This document shows, one piece after another, positions 31,936 through 41,379 of a stretch of DNA of 64,000 nt. Positions within the stretch are counted from its first letter, which is position 1, and the number at the start of each line of letters is the position of its first letter. The notes below the pieces were generated by a model. That model did not search any database, was not told the DNA's origin, and saw only the letters and a list, made by a program, of their open reading frames with translations. The stretch spans positions 124,001 through 188,000 of the forward strand of contig WRPI01000001.1 in assembly GCA_009773395.1 (NCBI GenBank). The letters are read 5' to 3'. Position numbers and translations under genes: made by a program. The stretch is from Hyphomonadaceae bacterium. Its GTDB lineage: Bacteria > Pseudomonadota > Alphaproteobacteria > Caulobacterales > Aquidulcibacteraceae.

Positions 31936-32583
31936 ATGCGAATGAACAAAAAACCAATTCTTATCGGTATCACTGGCGGCTCTGGCTCTGGCAAAACTAC
32001 AATTGCCGATTGTTTGGCGAAATCTTTTGGCTTGGAAAGCGCTGTTCTAATCAGTGAAGATGATTATTACAAAGACACTTCTTTAATGCCAGGTTTTGAT
32101 GAGCCCGATTTCGATTTCGATACTCCAGAAATTAGGGATCACGAATTGCTGCTTGGTCATATCATTATGTTCAAAGCGGGTGTGGGTTTTGAAAAGCCAA
32201 TTTATGATTTCACTAAACATTGCCGCAGTGAAAATATTCACCTTATTGAACCATGTGATATTTGGATTTTGGAAGGAACCCACGCCCTGCACTGCCCGCA
32301 AATTCGCGCGCAACTTGATTTGAAGATATTCGTCGATACTAGCGAAAATGTGCGATATCGCCGCAGATTACGGCGCGATGTAGAAGAACGTGCGCGAACA
32401 CCAGAAAGTGTTATTGCGCAATTTTGGACTTCGGTGCGGCCAGGCCATGATAAATGGACCGAGCCGCAAAAAGCGTATGCCGACATTATCCTTTCAGGCG
32501 GGCAAGATATTGCGCCAATAAGCGATGCTGAAATGGAACATGCCATTTCCACCATTAAAAAGGCGCTTAAAATAGGTGAATAA
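31936..32583 (+). CDS. Uridine kinase-like P-loop kinase
   Basis: This 215-residue protein has the Walker A loop GITGGSGSGKTT (about 11-22), ISEDDYYKD (the Udk substrate-binding Asp region), the FDTPEIRDHELL helix, IYDFTKH and the C-terminal RDVEERARTPESVIAQF segment that closes the active site. It phosphorylates uridine/cytidine to the monophosphate in pyrimidine salvage. It is slightly divergent from E. coli Udk; phosphoribulokinase-like relatives are the alternative. It lies just upstream of the helicase-derived gene. The second Met (MNKK) is an equally good start. Confidence 0.87.
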   Translation: MRMNKKPILIGITGGSGSGKTTIADCLAKSFGLESAVLISEDDYYKDTSLMPGFDEPDFDFDTPEIRDHELLLGHIIMFKAGVGFEKPIYDFTKHCRSENIHLIEPCDIWILEGTHALHCPQIRAQLDLKIFVDTSENVRYRRRLRRDVEERARTPESVIAQFWTSVRPGHDKWTEPQKAYADIILSGGQDIAPISDAEMEHAISTIKKALKIGE

Positions 32584-32702
32584 ACCCGAAATCAGCATCA
32601 AAAGCCACCACAATTGCATGTTTGCGCAGGGCATGTGTGATTTTATTGTTCTACTTTGGCTAAATGGTTGATAATAGCCACTTACGAGGAAACTTTTGAA
32701 TA

Positions 32703-34133
32703 TTGCGGGAAGCCAATTTGACCCAAGGCGAAGAAATAGTGAATGAAAAATTGATTGCTGAAAATGCAGAGACCCAAGAACTGGTTTCTTCGGGCGATGC
32801 TTTGGTGCAAATTGACGAAACTGCCGCGCCCGCAATTGAATCGCAAACGCCCGAACTCAAGGAAAAGCCAGCAACCCCAAGAGATGTGCCATTGCTCGAT
32901 GATATGGGTTTTGTTTCCTTTAATGATGTTGTCATCGCGAAATTGATTCCAAAGCAACCATTACTTGAGCCTAAATTGGAGCTTATTGGCGAAGAACTGA
33001 ACCAAGAAGAAACAGCGATACTAATTCATGAAAAACTCGGCGCTTGGATGGTCGGTGAACTTAGGCAAAACTTTGCGCCACTGTATCGGCTAAAAAAAGC
33101 AATTGAGTTTGAACCTCCTGTTTCGGCGATCGAAGCGCTCGAAATTGTGGTTGAACCTATCATAGAAATTGAGGACGCCAACAAATTACCCAGCGAAACA
33201 CCAGAAACCGACGGAATCGAAGCCGAAGCGGCCGAAGTGGTTGCCGACGTTACACAGACACCGCCGACAAAAACTGAAATCGCCAAACCGAAAATACACT
33301 TAAAGCCTGCCCCCAAAGCCTTAAGTGAACCCGCCAAAGAAATTGCCCGTTTGGTATTAGAAAATCATGGCGCTGTCGATCGGCAAAATATTAGCGCGAA
33401 AATCGCGGCTTTAACGCCAGAAAATCGGCGTGAACTTCGCATAAACGGCATGCGGTTTGGCCGAAATTCGGTCTATTTGCCGCTATTGTTAAAACCAAAA
33501 TCCGCTAGGCTAAGCGCCATTCTTGGCTTTTATTCCGATGGCGATATTGAAGGTAAAGCGCCATATTTGCCACCCTTTGGCGTAACTTCTTTTGAACTGC
33601 CCGAAGGTGTATCTTCGCGCGCGCTCGATTTAATTGGCTTTAAGAACATTGGTGGGCGTGGGGTTCGCCTCGATATAATTGACAGAATTATTGACGCATT
33701 ATTTGAAGCTGCCAATCTTACCAAAGGGCCTTTTGAACTTCCAACAAATATTGTTTCGTTTTTAGGAACTTCAAACGAAATCGCCGAAAATATTGTCGCG
33801 AGCCTCGGTTGGGAAAGAATTACTGATGACGAAGGCACTATAAAATGGAAAATGATGCGCATTCGGCACAAACCACCACACCGCGATTTCTCGAAAAAAC
33901 CACAAGGCAATGATGGGCAAAAAAGCACCGCGCCAAATCAATCGCAGCAAAAACCTTATGAAAAGCGAGAACGAAATTCGGATAGACCGAAATTTGATAG
34001 AAATAAATCACGCGACAATCCAAGCTCAAACGCACCACGTGATTATAGGGCTGGGCCAAAAACTATTGATGCCGACAGCCCGTTCGCAGTTTTGGCTAGT
34101 TTGAAGGCAAGCCTCGAGAACAAGAAGAACTAG
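32703..34133 (+). CDS. C-terminal part of a Suv3-type helicase, motor domains absent
   Basis: The frame has 476 codons (TTG 32703; GTG 32739 is an alternative). Residues about 205-390 (PAKEIARLVLENHGAVDRQN, NGMRFGRNSVYLPLLLKPKS, GRGVRLDIIDRI) match the C-terminal domain of the roughly 900-1000-residue alphaproteobacterial Suv3/MgpS-like helicases. No Walker A, DExH or motif VI is present; the N-terminal 200 residues are acidic and partly match the region just before that domain. The tail is basic and Asn/Arg-rich, suggesting RNA binding. In relatives the helicase precedes an S4-domain gene, fdxA and carD; fdxA and carD follow here too. Either a gene remnant or a motor-less RNA-binding protein kept under selection. 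Confidence 0.7.
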   Translation: MREANLTQGEEIVNEKLIAENAETQELVSSGDALVQIDETAAPAIESQTPELKEKPATPRDVPLLDDMGFVSFNDVVIAKLIPKQPLLEPKLELIGEELNQEETAILIHEKLGAWMVGELRQNFAPLYRLKKAIEFEPPVSAIEALEIVVEPIIEIEDANKLPSETPETDGIEAEAAEVVADVTQTPPTKTEIAKPKIHLKPAPKALSEPAKEIARLVLENHGAVDRQNISAKIAALTPENRRELRINGMRFGRNSVYLPLLLKPKSARLSAILGFYSDGDIEGKAPYLPPFGVTSFELPEGVSSRALDLIGFKNIGGRGVRLDIIDRIIDALFEAANLTKGPFELPTNIVSFLGTSNEIAENIVASLGWERITDDEGTIKWKMMRIRHKPPHRDFSKKPQGNDGQKSTAPNQSQQKPYEKRERNSDRPKFDRNKSRDNPSSNAPRDYRAGPKTIDADSPFAVLASLKASLENKKN

Positions 34134-34272
34134 AGCGATAAATACTCAAGTCGCAACGCTTAAAGTGGAATGTGCTTGGTTTAGAGGACTCAGCTTTTAC
34201 GCTTGGAACAAGCAGTAATGCTAATGCGGCACAATAGCAATAGATATTATGTTGGTATGAAGAAAGTGCTTG

Positions 34273-34450
34273 GGAATGGTCTTAAGAGCAAGTTTGCCTT
34301 AAGCCCATTCTGTTATTGTCCTTCTGCGCCCTAGGTTTTTGTCAAGCCCGCGCTTTGCGCCCGAAGGCTTTGGGGCTTGACAAAAAACTAGGGCGCACAA
34401 CAAACTTGGTGAATGGTTTTGGTGAAACAAGTTTCAGCATAAACCATTCC
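34273..34450. ncRNA. Candidate structured RNA or element between the helicase remnant and fdxA
   Basis: The three nested hairpins listed for the spacer form one unit closed by GGAATGGT/ACCATTCC at its ends. The central 25-bp arms (34325-34349 and 34373-34397) have a single mismatch. There is no T run, no target duplication and no ORF, so terminator and IS readings are weak. Strand cannot be decided. Confidence 0.35.
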
Positions 34451-34605
34451 AAAGCGCTTAATCTCTCTTTGTCATGACAAATTGTCGAGATCAAAACCGA
34501 GCTTTACCAAACCCATTTGAACATTCGATGCTATGGATTTTTCGCAATAACTTTATCGAAAAGTCTATCAATTTTTTGGCGAATTTCTTGGCATTGCAAA
34601 AACCT

Positions 34606-34630
34606 ATTACATTTTCCGACGAAATGTAAT
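34606..34630. promoter_or_regulatory. Operator-like inverted repeat upstream of fdxA
   Basis: ATTACATTT (34606-34614), seven bases, AAATGTAAT (34622-34630): a perfect 9-bp inverted repeat centred about 75 bp before the fdxA ATG. It has the size and symmetry of a dimeric regulator site. No known consensus was matched. Confidence 0.4.
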
Positions 34631-34692
34631 ATTTGCCACCACGATATTAAACCGCCAACCTCCCCGATTTTGGCAAAACTTATGGATTTCAA

Positions 34693-35034
34693 ATGACTTA
34701 TATCGTCACCGATAATTGCATTAAGTGCAAACTAATGGATTGCGTTGAAGTGTGCCCCGTAGATTGCTTTTATGAAGGCGAGAATTTTTTGGCAATTCAC
34801 CCCGATGAATGCATTGATTGCGGTGTCTGTGAGCCCGAATGCCCAGTGGACGCAATAAGGCCCGATACCGATGACGAACCCGACGGCAAGTGGCTGAAAA
34901 TAAATACTGAATATGCAAAAATTTGGCCCAATATTACGACCAAAGGAACTGCGCCAGCAGATGGCGACAAATATCGAGACGAGAAGAATAAGTTCGAAAA
35001 ATACTTCTCACCTAAACCCGGGAAAGGTGATTAA
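34693..35034 (+). CDS. fdxA: 7Fe ferredoxin FdxA
   Basis: This 113-residue soluble ferredoxin has Cys9, Cys17 and Cys50 for a [3Fe-4S] cluster and Cys21, Cys40, Cys43 and Cys46 for a [4Fe-4S] cluster, the Azotobacter FdI layout; Cys12 and Cys25 are the free ones. The C-terminal extension ([20 protein letters not shown]) covers the clusters as in the family. It is a low-potential electron carrier, partner unknown. It precedes carD, as in most alphaproteobacteria. Confidence 0.97.
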   Translation: MTYIVTDNCIKCKLMDCVEVCPVDCFYEGENFLAIHPDECIDCGVCEPECPVDAIRPDTDDEPDGKWLKINTEYAKIWPNITTKGTAPADGDKYRDEKNKFEKYFSPKPGKGD

Positions 35035-35116
35035 GCAGCGAGTATTTATCCTATTTAGGGTGCACACTTCACATTTTGATAAAATTGTGTTATAGAGCCA
35101 AGGTTTAAGGCTTGAT

Positions 35117-35149
35117 GTGGTGCCGATGATGGATTTTACGGCGCACCAC
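35117..35149 (+). promoter_or_regulatory. Hairpin in the carD upstream region
   Basis: GTGGTGC (35117-35123) pairs with GCACCAC (35143-35149), with CG/CG possible inside. It sits between fdxA and carD, with no T run, 158 bp before the carD ATG, so it may be part of a leader or an operator. TTGTGT and TATAGA-like promoter elements lie just upstream (about 35084-35097). Confidence 0.3.
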
Positions 35150-35306
35150 TTTGAGTTTCGTTTAACCCACCAACTGATTTCAAATTCGATTAAAAGCAAA
35201 CATATTGAAAGCGCATTTTAACTAATGCGCAGCGGACTGTTTTTTGCGAACAATTTTTGAATTTTGATTTCGCCAGTTGCTTTGATTTAGTTAGGAAATA
35301 TTGAAT

Positions 35307-35843
35307 ATGGCCGAAATTGAGATGCTTGAGGGCTTTCAAATTGACGAATTTGTTGTTTATCCAGCCCACGGAGTTGGTAAAGTTGTCGGCGTTGAAACTC
35401 AAATTGTGGTTGGCATGAACCTTGAAGTTTATGTCATTGCATTTGTGCAAGATAAAATGACATTAAGAGTTCCCACGCACAAAGCCAAAACTTGCGGATT
35501 GCGTGGTCTTTCAAGCACCCGCACCGTTAATGAGGCTTTGCGCACACTAACTGGCCGCGCACGTGTCAAACGCGCAATGTGGTCGCGTCGCGCGCAAGAA
35601 TATGAAGCCAAAATCAATTCTGGAGATCTTATTTCAATTGCCGAAGTTGTCCGCGATTTATTCCGCGCAACTGAACAACCTGAACAATCCTATTCCGAGC
35701 GCCAACTTTATGAAGCGGCCCTTGACAGAATGGCACGTGAATTTGCAGCAATTGATGAAAGCGAAAAAGATCAGGCAATTCGCAAATTAACCGATGTTTT
35801 GGCATCGCGCGGAACTTCACGCGAAACTAGCGCGAGCGTTTAG
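35307..35843 (+). CDS. carD: CarD/CdnL-family RNA polymerase-binding regulator
   Basis: This 178-residue protein has an N-terminal Tudor-like RNAP-interacting domain (GFQIDEFVVYPAHGVGKVVGVE...DKMTLRVP) and a C-terminal helical DNA-contacting domain (RARVKRAMWSRRAQEYEAKINSGD; LYEAALDRMAREFAAI). CarD/CdnL stabilises open complexes at growth and rRNA promoters and is essential or growth-limiting in several alphaproteobacteria. ATG 35307 is used because AGGAAA lies at the right distance. It follows fdxA and converges with the nuclease gene (4-bp overlap). Confidence 0.97.
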   Translation: MAEIEMLEGFQIDEFVVYPAHGVGKVVGVETQIVVGMNLEVYVIAFVQDKMTLRVPTHKAKTCGLRGLSSTRTVNEALRTLTGRARVKRAMWSRRAQEYEAKINSGDLISIAEVVRDLFRATEQPEQSYSERQLYEAALDRMAREFAAIDESEKDQAIRKLTDVLASRGTSRETSASV

Positions 35844-36661
35844 CGCCGAATAATAAATTCAATTTGTTCAGGGTGGTCGAGCCAAATTTGTGGGCCGTGA
35901 GCGGGATAGGTTTTTCCTTTTTTTGAAGTGCGGGCGGGCTGCGAACCCTGAACCCTTCCGCGCACCCTTATATCAAGGCCCTTTATTGCCATTAATTCGG
36001 GAACACCGCCGCTCCACATTTCCCATGCTCTTTGTGGAATAACTGCGGCCACATTTGCGCCACCGTCACTTGCGAAAATCAAGCGAATTAAATTGCCGTC
36101 TTGCACGACATCGGCGACCTTCCCTTCGACCAATTGAAAGCTGTTTTCGGCACCAACCAGTGCCGAAAGCGTGGCAAACCGAACTTGATAAGCGGGGTTA
36201 GACCAAATTCCGCGTGCTGCGCGACGCGCTTCACGCTCGGCTTGCCAAAGCTCGGGCACCAAAACCCTATTATCAGGATAAGTATGAACCCGCGCATAGC
36301 CAATACGCAACATTTCTTGATTTACCCAAATTGGTTCTTGCAACATACCAGTTGATATAAACACCATTGCAAGGGCGCGTCCTGCCCTATCGCGACGCAA
36401 ACCACCATATTTGAGCTGCACATCTTTTCCACCCACATAAGAATTAAGCGCGGCGCGCGCGGCAAAGCCTTCAGGGTCGTTCGAACGAATACGCGGGGCC
36501 TCGATTTGTGCCATTCTTACAATTAGCCCAGATTCCATGACAAAGCTGTCGCCATCGAGCACGCGCACAACTCTGCCTTTTTCGCCATTCTCCAAAAAAG
36601 CCCCAAGTGCAGCTGTTGCGAAAAATGCTAGAATTACAAATATGGATTGCAATAATTTCAT
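35840..36661 (-). CDS. Exported thermonuclease (SNase)-like protein
   Basis: This protein of about 273 residues has a signal peptide (MKLLQSIFVILAFFATAALG) and an SNase OB-fold: VVRVLDGDSFVMESGLIVRMAQIEAP and DRAGRALAMVFI match the Ca/substrate-binding loop and second motif. The family glutamate after the IDAPE position is not obvious (APRIRSND), so nuclease activity is uncertain. About 110 C-terminal residues beyond the SNase fold resemble no domain I know, apart from a possible second OB fold. ATG 36661 gives the signal peptide a proper N-terminus. Confidence 0.82.
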   Translation of the reverse strand: MKLLQSIFVILAFFATAALGAFLENGEKGRVVRVLDGDSFVMESGLIVRMAQIEAPRIRSNDPEGFAARAALNSYVGGKDVQLKYGGLRRDRAGRALAMVFISTGMLQEPIWVNQEMLRIGYARVHTYPDNRVLVPELWQAEREARRAARGIWSNPAYQVRFATLSALVGAENSFQLVEGKVADVVQDGNLIRLIFASDGGANVAAVIPQRAWEMWSGGVPELMAIKGLDIRVRGRVQGSQPARTSKKGKTYPAHGPQIWLDHPEQIEFIIRR

Positions 36662-36730
36662 GGTTTTGACAGTAGCAATTGCACGCCACACTCTACAAGC
36701 GCAAAAATTATGTCTAAGGACTTTTTGTGC

Positions 36731-36807
36731 GGCTCCTTAGCTCATCAGGATAGAGCATTCGTTTCCTAAATGAAGGGTAGGGGGTTCGAGTCCCTCAGGA
36801 GCCGCCA
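36731..36807 (+). tRNA. tRNA-Arg (CCT)
   Basis: This 77-base tRNA has acceptor GGCTCCT/AGGAGCC, D arm GCTC/GAGC, anticodon stem TTCGT/ATGAA with loop TTCCTAA and anticodon CCT, and T arm GGGTTCGAGTCCC. CCA is encoded after discriminator G. It reads AGG codons. The promoter region overlaps the divergent nuclease start; no terminator hairpin was seen after it. Confidence 0.96.
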
Positions 36808-36852
36808 TTTTACCCTTTGTCCAGACTGGAGACATGGGTGACACTTTTTTCA

Positions 36853-37896
36853 TCATTTTTGCCTCAAATATGCCGCCAAATTTGTAGCATTTTCACCGCG
36901 TAATTGCCATGACATGCATCTTACGCCGCCACCCATTTCGCAAACTTTTGCTGAATCAATTGGTATGACTTCGCGATTTGTGGCGGCTCTTATTTGCGCC
37001 AAGGCGATCGCATCTTCGGGGATGCCAAATTGCGGGAAATAAATTCGGTGCTGCGTTACAAGTGCATTTGTATAAAGCCCACATGCAGAACCAAAGCGAC
37101 TATCATATATTTGCGAGCCAACATAAGGCATGACAATTTCGGTTATTTTCACATTAGGCAGGCCCGCTCGTAAATCGCGCTTCAATTTTTCGGCAAATTC
37201 GGGGTATTCATCATAGTTATTGATAATCACGCTATTTTCATCAACAAAACTGACAACCCCATCGGCATGTTCAAGCCCGCCTTCCTCATCGGCATCGATA
37301 AACGCAATATTGACGGCGCCAGTCTTGGTTCTAAGTATAGCCTTTGCATCGCTTTCGGTTAGTTGATTATCAGCTAGGAATTTGCGGCTTAACACGACAT
37401 TGCCCACATAATCTTCAACCCAGTTGCCGCCGTCATTGATTAGTTCCACATTTTCGTATTTCAAATTTGCGCTTCGAGTTAGCTCGGTCAAATACTCCTG
37501 AACCGCATAGGCTTCGGCTTCACCATTTATTCCGCCGCCTTGCCCTGCTGAACTATAAAGAAACATCCTTGGTGCATGGGGGTTTACCAAGCCAAAATCG
37601 CGCGCCCAAATATCGGCCATTGTTGCAATTGCGACGTGTTTCACATCAAGAACTTGGCTATATTCGGCAAATTGAGCCTCGTCTGTGAGAATAATAACAT
37701 CGTCGTGTTGCGCAAAGGTTTTGGCAAAATTAACTTGAAATTTCATTATATTTTCGCGCATCGGCGCATAATATTCATCGTCCGAATTTGGCGCGATAAG
37801 CACAATCAATTCGCGAGTGTCATTTTCCACGGGCGCGGTGCAACTCGCCAAAATTGTGGCCATGATTGCAATGGCTCCTGATAATAGGGGGCGCAT
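36853..37896 (-). CDS. Lipoprotein agmatine deiminase / peptidyl-arginine deiminase-like protein
   Basis: This 347-residue guanidino-group modifying enzyme has a lipoprotein signal with lipobox ILASC (Cys at residue 19). Family motifs: DIWARDFG, the NDGGNWVEDYVGN loop (substrate-binding Asp/Asn), GLEHADGVVSFVDE (catalytic His in EHADG) and the C-terminal nucleophile Cys in GGGVRCMSWQL. It hydrolyses agmatine or a similar guanidine, or protein arginine as in Porphyromonas PPAD. Lipid anchoring on the cell envelope, rather than cytoplasmic AguA, favours scavenging of an external substrate; the exact substrate is open. It is divergent from carB, which also concerns arginine supply. Confidence 0.88.
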   Translation of the reverse strand: MRPLLSGAIAIMATILASCTAPVENDTRELIVLIAPNSDDEYYAPMRENIMKFQVNFAKTFAQHDDVIILTDEAQFAEYSQVLDVKHVAIATMADIWARDFGLVNPHAPRMFLYSSAGQGGGINGEAEAYAVQEYLTELTRSANLKYENVELINDGGNWVEDYVGNVVLSRKFLADNQLTESDAKAILRTKTGAVNIAFIDADEEGGLEHADGVVSFVDENSVIINNYDEYPEFAEKLKRDLRAGLPNVKITEIVMPYVGSQIYDSRFGSACGLYTNALVTQHRIYFPQFGIPEDAIALAQIRAATNREVIPIDSAKVCEMGGGVRCMSWQLRGENATNLAAYLRQK

Positions 37897-37951
37897 TTGA
37901 AACTCCTTAATTTAAGGACAACGTCATAAATTTCTAATCTCAATTTGCCGA

Positions 37952-38005
37952 ATGTCAAATAGAAGCCGCCCCTTGCCAAAAAACCTTGCGCTTAGGCTTC
38001 AATAG
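37952..38005 (+). CDS. Candidate 17-codon leader peptide upstream of carB
   Basis: ATG 37952 opens MSNRSRPLPKNLALRLQ and stops at TAG 38003-38005. Three of 17 codons are Arg (AGA, CGC, AGG). Its stop lies seven bases before an antiterminator/terminator pair. No good ribosome site precedes it, which weakens the case. Position and composition, not homology, are the evidence. Confidence 0.4.
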   Translation: MSNRSRPLPKNLALRLQ

Positions 38006-38012
38006 TCCTATA

Positions 38013-38066
38013 GGCCAGTGCCTTTAATGGCCCCATGATGCGATTCATCGCTTGTGGGGCTTTTTT
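38013..38066 (+). promoter_or_regulatory. Candidate transcription attenuator before carB
   Basis: A terminator hairpin GGCCCCA (38029-38035) / TGGGGC (38055-38060) with an inner GATG/CATC stem runs into six Ts (38061-38066), 28 bases before the carB ATG. Its 5' arm overlaps TGGCC (38028-38032), which can instead pair with GGCCA (38013-38017), a mutually exclusive antiterminator. The nearest rightward transcript upstream is tRNA-Arg 1.2 kb away, with an opposing gene between, so a plain terminator has little to terminate. Confidence 0.6.
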
Positions 38067-38094
38067 GTGAATAGGGCTTCTATTAGGAAACATC

Positions 38095-41000
38095 ATGCCA
38101 AAGCGCACCGACATTAAATCAATCCTCATAATTGGCGCGGGCCCCATCATAATTGGGCAGGCTTGTGAGTTTGATTATTCGGGCGTGCAAGCCTGCAAAG
38201 CCCTTAAAGAAGAAGGCTATCGCGTCATCTTGGTCAATTCAAACCCGGCGACGATTATGACTGATCCAGATTTGGCCGACGCAACCTATATTGAACCAAT
38301 CACTCCTGAAATTGTCGAAAAAATTATCGCCGCCGAGCGTCCTGACGCAATTTTGCCAACCATGGGTGGCCAAACCGCGCTTAATTGCGCATTGGCTTTG
38401 GATAAAAACGGTGTTCTTGCAAAATATAATGTCGAAATGATTGGCGCCAAAGCCGAAGCCATTAACAAAGCCGAGGACAGACAATTATTCCGCAATGCAA
38501 TGGACAAAATCGGCCTTGAAAGCCCAAAATCGCACGTGGCCCACTCAATGGCGGAAGCCGAAGCGGCGCTGGCCCAAATTGGTTTGCCCGCCATTATTCG
38601 CCCGTCCTTCACTTTGGGCGGCACCGGCGGCGGCATTGCCTATAATCTGGAAGAATTCAAAGCAATTTGTGAGCGCGGCCTTGATGCCAGCCCGACAACC
38701 GAAATATTGGTTGAGGAATCTGTGCTCGGTTGGAAAGAATATGAAATGGAAGTAGTCCGCGATAAAGCGGATAATTGCATTATCATTTGTTCCATTGAAA
38801 ATCTTGATCCAATGGGTGTGCATACTGGCGATTCAATCACCGTTGCGCCAGCATTGACCTTGACCGACAAAGAATATCAAATAATGCGCGACGCTAGTAT
38901 TGCAGTTTTGCGCGAAATCGGCGTTGAAACTGGTGGCTCCAATGTGCAGTTTGCATTGGACCCGAAAACTGGCCGCATGTTGGTGATCGAAATGAACCCA
39001 AGGGTTTCGCGCTCATCGGCCTTGGCGTCAAAAGCAACTGGCTTTCCAATTGCAAAAGTCGCGGCAAAACTGGCGATTGGCTACACTTTGGACGAAATTG
39101 CCAATGACATTACTGGTGGCGCTATGCCCGCTAGTTTTGAACCGACAATTGATTACGTGGTCACCAAAATCCCACGTTTTGCCTTTGAAAAATATAAAGG
39201 CGCGGACACGACTTTGACCACAATGATGAAATCGGTGGGCGAAGCAATGGCAATTGGGCGCACTTTTGCGGAGAGTTTTCAAAAAGCCTTGCGCTCGCTC
39301 GAAACTGGGCTTTGCGGCCTTGATGCGATTGATGATTATTCTGATGTTGGCAGTTTACGCGCGGCATTGGCGATTCCAAATCCTACGCGAATTTTAATTG
39401 TTGGGCAGGCATTTCGCATGGGCCTCACAGTTGAAGAAATCCATGCTGCATCGAAAATTGACCCGTGGTTCTTGCGCGAAATTGAACAAATTATCGCCAA
39501 TGAAAACAAGCTAAAACAACATGGCATGCCTGTCATTGCCGATGATTGGCGCTTCGTGAAAGCAATGGGTTTTTCGGATAGTCAAATCGCGCAATTGACA
39601 GAAACAAGCGAGGCCGAAGTCGCGCAAACTAGGCGCGCTCTCAATGTCCGCCCAAGTTTCAAGCGTATTGATACTTGCGCCGGTGAGTTTCGCGCAACCA
39701 CGCCTTATATGTATTCAACATATGAAACACCACTATACAATGGCGAGGCAGCCTGCGAGGCCGAACCTTCCAACCGAACTAAAATAGTGATTTTAGGTGG
39801 CGGCCCAAACCGCATTGGCCAAGGCATTGAGTTTGATTATTGCTGTTGCCACGCGGCCTTTGCCTGTGAAGAAATGGGTTATGAATCAATCATGATTAAT
39901 TGTAACCCCGAAACGGTTTCAACCGATTACGACACTTCGGATCGATTATATTTTGAGCCATTGACCCAAGAAGACGTAATTGAAATAATCCATAAAGAAC
40001 AAAGCAATGGCAATTTATTGGGGGTTATCGTTCAATTTGGTGGCCAAACCCCATTAAAGCTCGCGCATCCACTTCAAGAAGCGGGCATTCCCGTGCTTGG
40101 CACGAGCGTCGATTCAATTGATGTAGCCGAAGATAGAGAGCGCTTTCAACAGCTTTTACACACAATTGACTTGGTGCAACCACGCAATGCAATTGCCCGC
40201 ACTGAAGAAGAAGCGCTGTTGGGCGCAAATGAGGTCGGCTATCCAATTGTAGTGCGCCCGTCCTATGTTTTGGGTGGCCGCGCGATGGAAATCGTCCATG
40301 ATGACGCAAGCCTAAAACGCTATGTCCGCGAGGCAGTTTTGGTATCAGGCGATAATCCGGTTTTGATTGACCAATATTTGCGCGACGCAATCGAAGTTGA
40401 TGTTGATGCATTATGCGATGGACAGGATGTTTTCGTGGCCGGTGTAATGGAACATATTGAAGAAGCTGGCATTCACTCGGGTGATAGTGCCTGCGCTTTG
40501 CCGCCTTATAGTTTGCCCGAACATATTGTGGTTCAAATTAAGGAACAAACCATAAAACTCGCCAAAGCGCTTCAAGTTAAGGGGCTGATGAACATTCAAT
40601 TTGCGGTGCAAGGCGAAAATATTTTCGTTTTGGAAGCCAATCCGCGCGCTTCGCGCACCGCGCCATTTGTCGCCAAAGCTGTGAATATTCCGATTGCCGC
40701 AATTGGGGCGAAATTGCAGGCAGGAGAGAAATTGGCTGCGTTTAATTTGCATGCCAAGAAGCTAAACCATGTTGCAGTAAAAGAAGCTGTGTTTCCATTT
40801 GCGCGCTTTTTGGGGGTTGACCCGATATTGGGGCCTGAAATGCGCTCAACTGGCGAAGTTATGGGGCTCGACGCCGATTTTGATCAGGCTTATTTGAAAT
40901 CACAAATCGCCGCAGGCATGGCTTTGCCGGAAAAAGGCACAGTATTTATTTCTGTTAAAAATAGCGACAAAAACTGGATAATTGACATCGCAAAAGATTT

Positions 41001-41325
41001 CATTGCGGCAGGTTTTGACATAATCGCGACCCAAGGCACGCAAACGATACTAAGCGAAAATGGCGTCGCCGCTGTTCGTGTCAATAAAGTTCAAGAAGGG
41101 CGACCGCATATTGTCGATCAATTGATAGACGGTAAAGTCCAAATGGTCATCAACACAACAGAGGGCGCGCAATCATTGGCGGATTCCTTTTCCATAAGGC
41201 GTTCGGCACTTATGAATAATATTGCATATTACACTACGATTTCTGGCGCGCGGGCAGTTATTAGGGCGATAAAATCCGACAAAAACGTCGAGATGAAAGT
41301 CAAACCACTGCAAGCATATGCTTGA
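38095..41325 (+). CDS. carB: Carbamoyl-phosphate synthase large subunit
   Basis: This 1076-residue enzyme has two homologous ATP-grasp halves: the N-half with [20 protein letters not shown] and [18 protein letters not shown], the C-half with [20 protein letters not shown] and [15 protein letters not shown], an oligomerisation domain between and a C-terminal allosteric MGS domain ([16 protein letters not shown]). With CarA it makes carbamoyl phosphate from bicarbonate, ammonia (from glutamine) and two ATP, feeding both arginine and pyrimidine synthesis. carA is not adjacent, as is common in this class. A candidate Arg-linked attenuator lies directly upstream. greA follows 54 bp later. Confidence 0.98.
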   Translation: MPKRTDIKSILIIGAGPIIIGQACEFDYSGVQACKALKEEGYRVILVNSNPATIMTDPDLADATYIEPITPEIVEKIIAAERPDAILPTMGGQTALNCALALDKNGVLAKYNVEMIGAKAEAINKAEDRQLFRNAMDKIGLESPKSHVAHSMAEAEAALAQIGLPAIIRPSFTLGGTGGGIAYNLEEFKAICERGLDASPTTEILVEESVLGWKEYEMEVVRDKADNCIIICSIENLDPMGVHTGDSITVAPALTLTDKEYQIMRDASIAVLREIGVETGGSNVQFALDPKTGRMLVIEMNPRVSRSSALASKATGFPIAKVAAKLAIGYTLDEIANDITGGAMPASFEPTIDYVVTKIPRFAFEKYKGADTTLTTMMKSVGEAMAIGRTFAESFQKALRSLETGLCGLDAIDDYSDVGSLRAALAIPNPTRILIVGQAFRMGLTVEEIHAASKIDPWFLREIEQIIANENKLKQHGMPVIADDWRFVKAMGFSDSQIAQLTETSEAEVAQTRRALNVRPSFKRIDTCAGEFRATTPYMYSTYETPLYNGEAACEAEPSNRTKIVILGGGPNRIGQGIEFDYCCCHAAFACEEMGYESIMINCNPETVSTDYDTSDRLYFEPLTQEDVIEIIHKEQSNGNLLGVIVQFGGQTPLKLAHPLQEAGIPVLGTSVDSIDVAEDRERFQQLLHTIDLVQPRNAIARTEEEALLGANEVGYPIVVRPSYVLGGRAMEIVHDDASLKRYVREAVLVSGDNPVLIDQYLRDAIEVDVDALCDGQDVFVAGVMEHIEEAGIHSGDSACALPPYSLPEHIVVQIKEQTIKLAKALQVKGLMNIQFAVQGENIFVLEANPRASRTAPFVAKAVNIPIAAIGAKLQAGEKLAAFNLHAKKLNHVAVKEAVFPFARFLGVDPILGPEMRSTGEVMGLDADFDQAYLKSQIAAGMALPEKGTVFISVKNSDKNWIIDIAKDFIAAGFDIIATQGTQTILSENGVAAVRVNKVQEGRPHIVDQLIDGKVQMVINTTEGAQSLADSFSIRRSALMNNIAYYTTISGARAVIRAIKSDKNVEMKVKPLQAYA

Positions 41326-41379
41326 CAAAACCACAATTAACCCCAAATTTATTGGATTATCTAACGGAAACTCCCTAAA

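Larger units (their letters stand above)
34134..34692. other. 559-bp spacer without a gene, rich in hairpins
   Basis: No frame over 60 codons fits a gene in either direction. It holds three consecutive hairpins: 34274-34310 (GAATGG/CCATTC with nested CTTAAG), 34325-34397 (25-bp arms TGCGCCCTAG...CAAGCCC with one mismatch) and 34411-34449 (GAATGGTTT/AAACCATTC enclosing TGAAAC/GTTTCA). A smaller GCTTG/CAAGC hairpin lies near 34211. The outer GGAATGGT (34273-34280) can alternatively pair with ACCATTCC (34443-34450), closing the whole set. A short operator-like palindrome follows at 34606. In relatives an S4-domain gene usually sits here. Confidence 0.6.

Noticed and set aside
34134-34692. tmRNA or S4-domain gene remnant
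   Set aside because: No tRNA-like end, tag frame or recognisable S4 codons were found on either strand.
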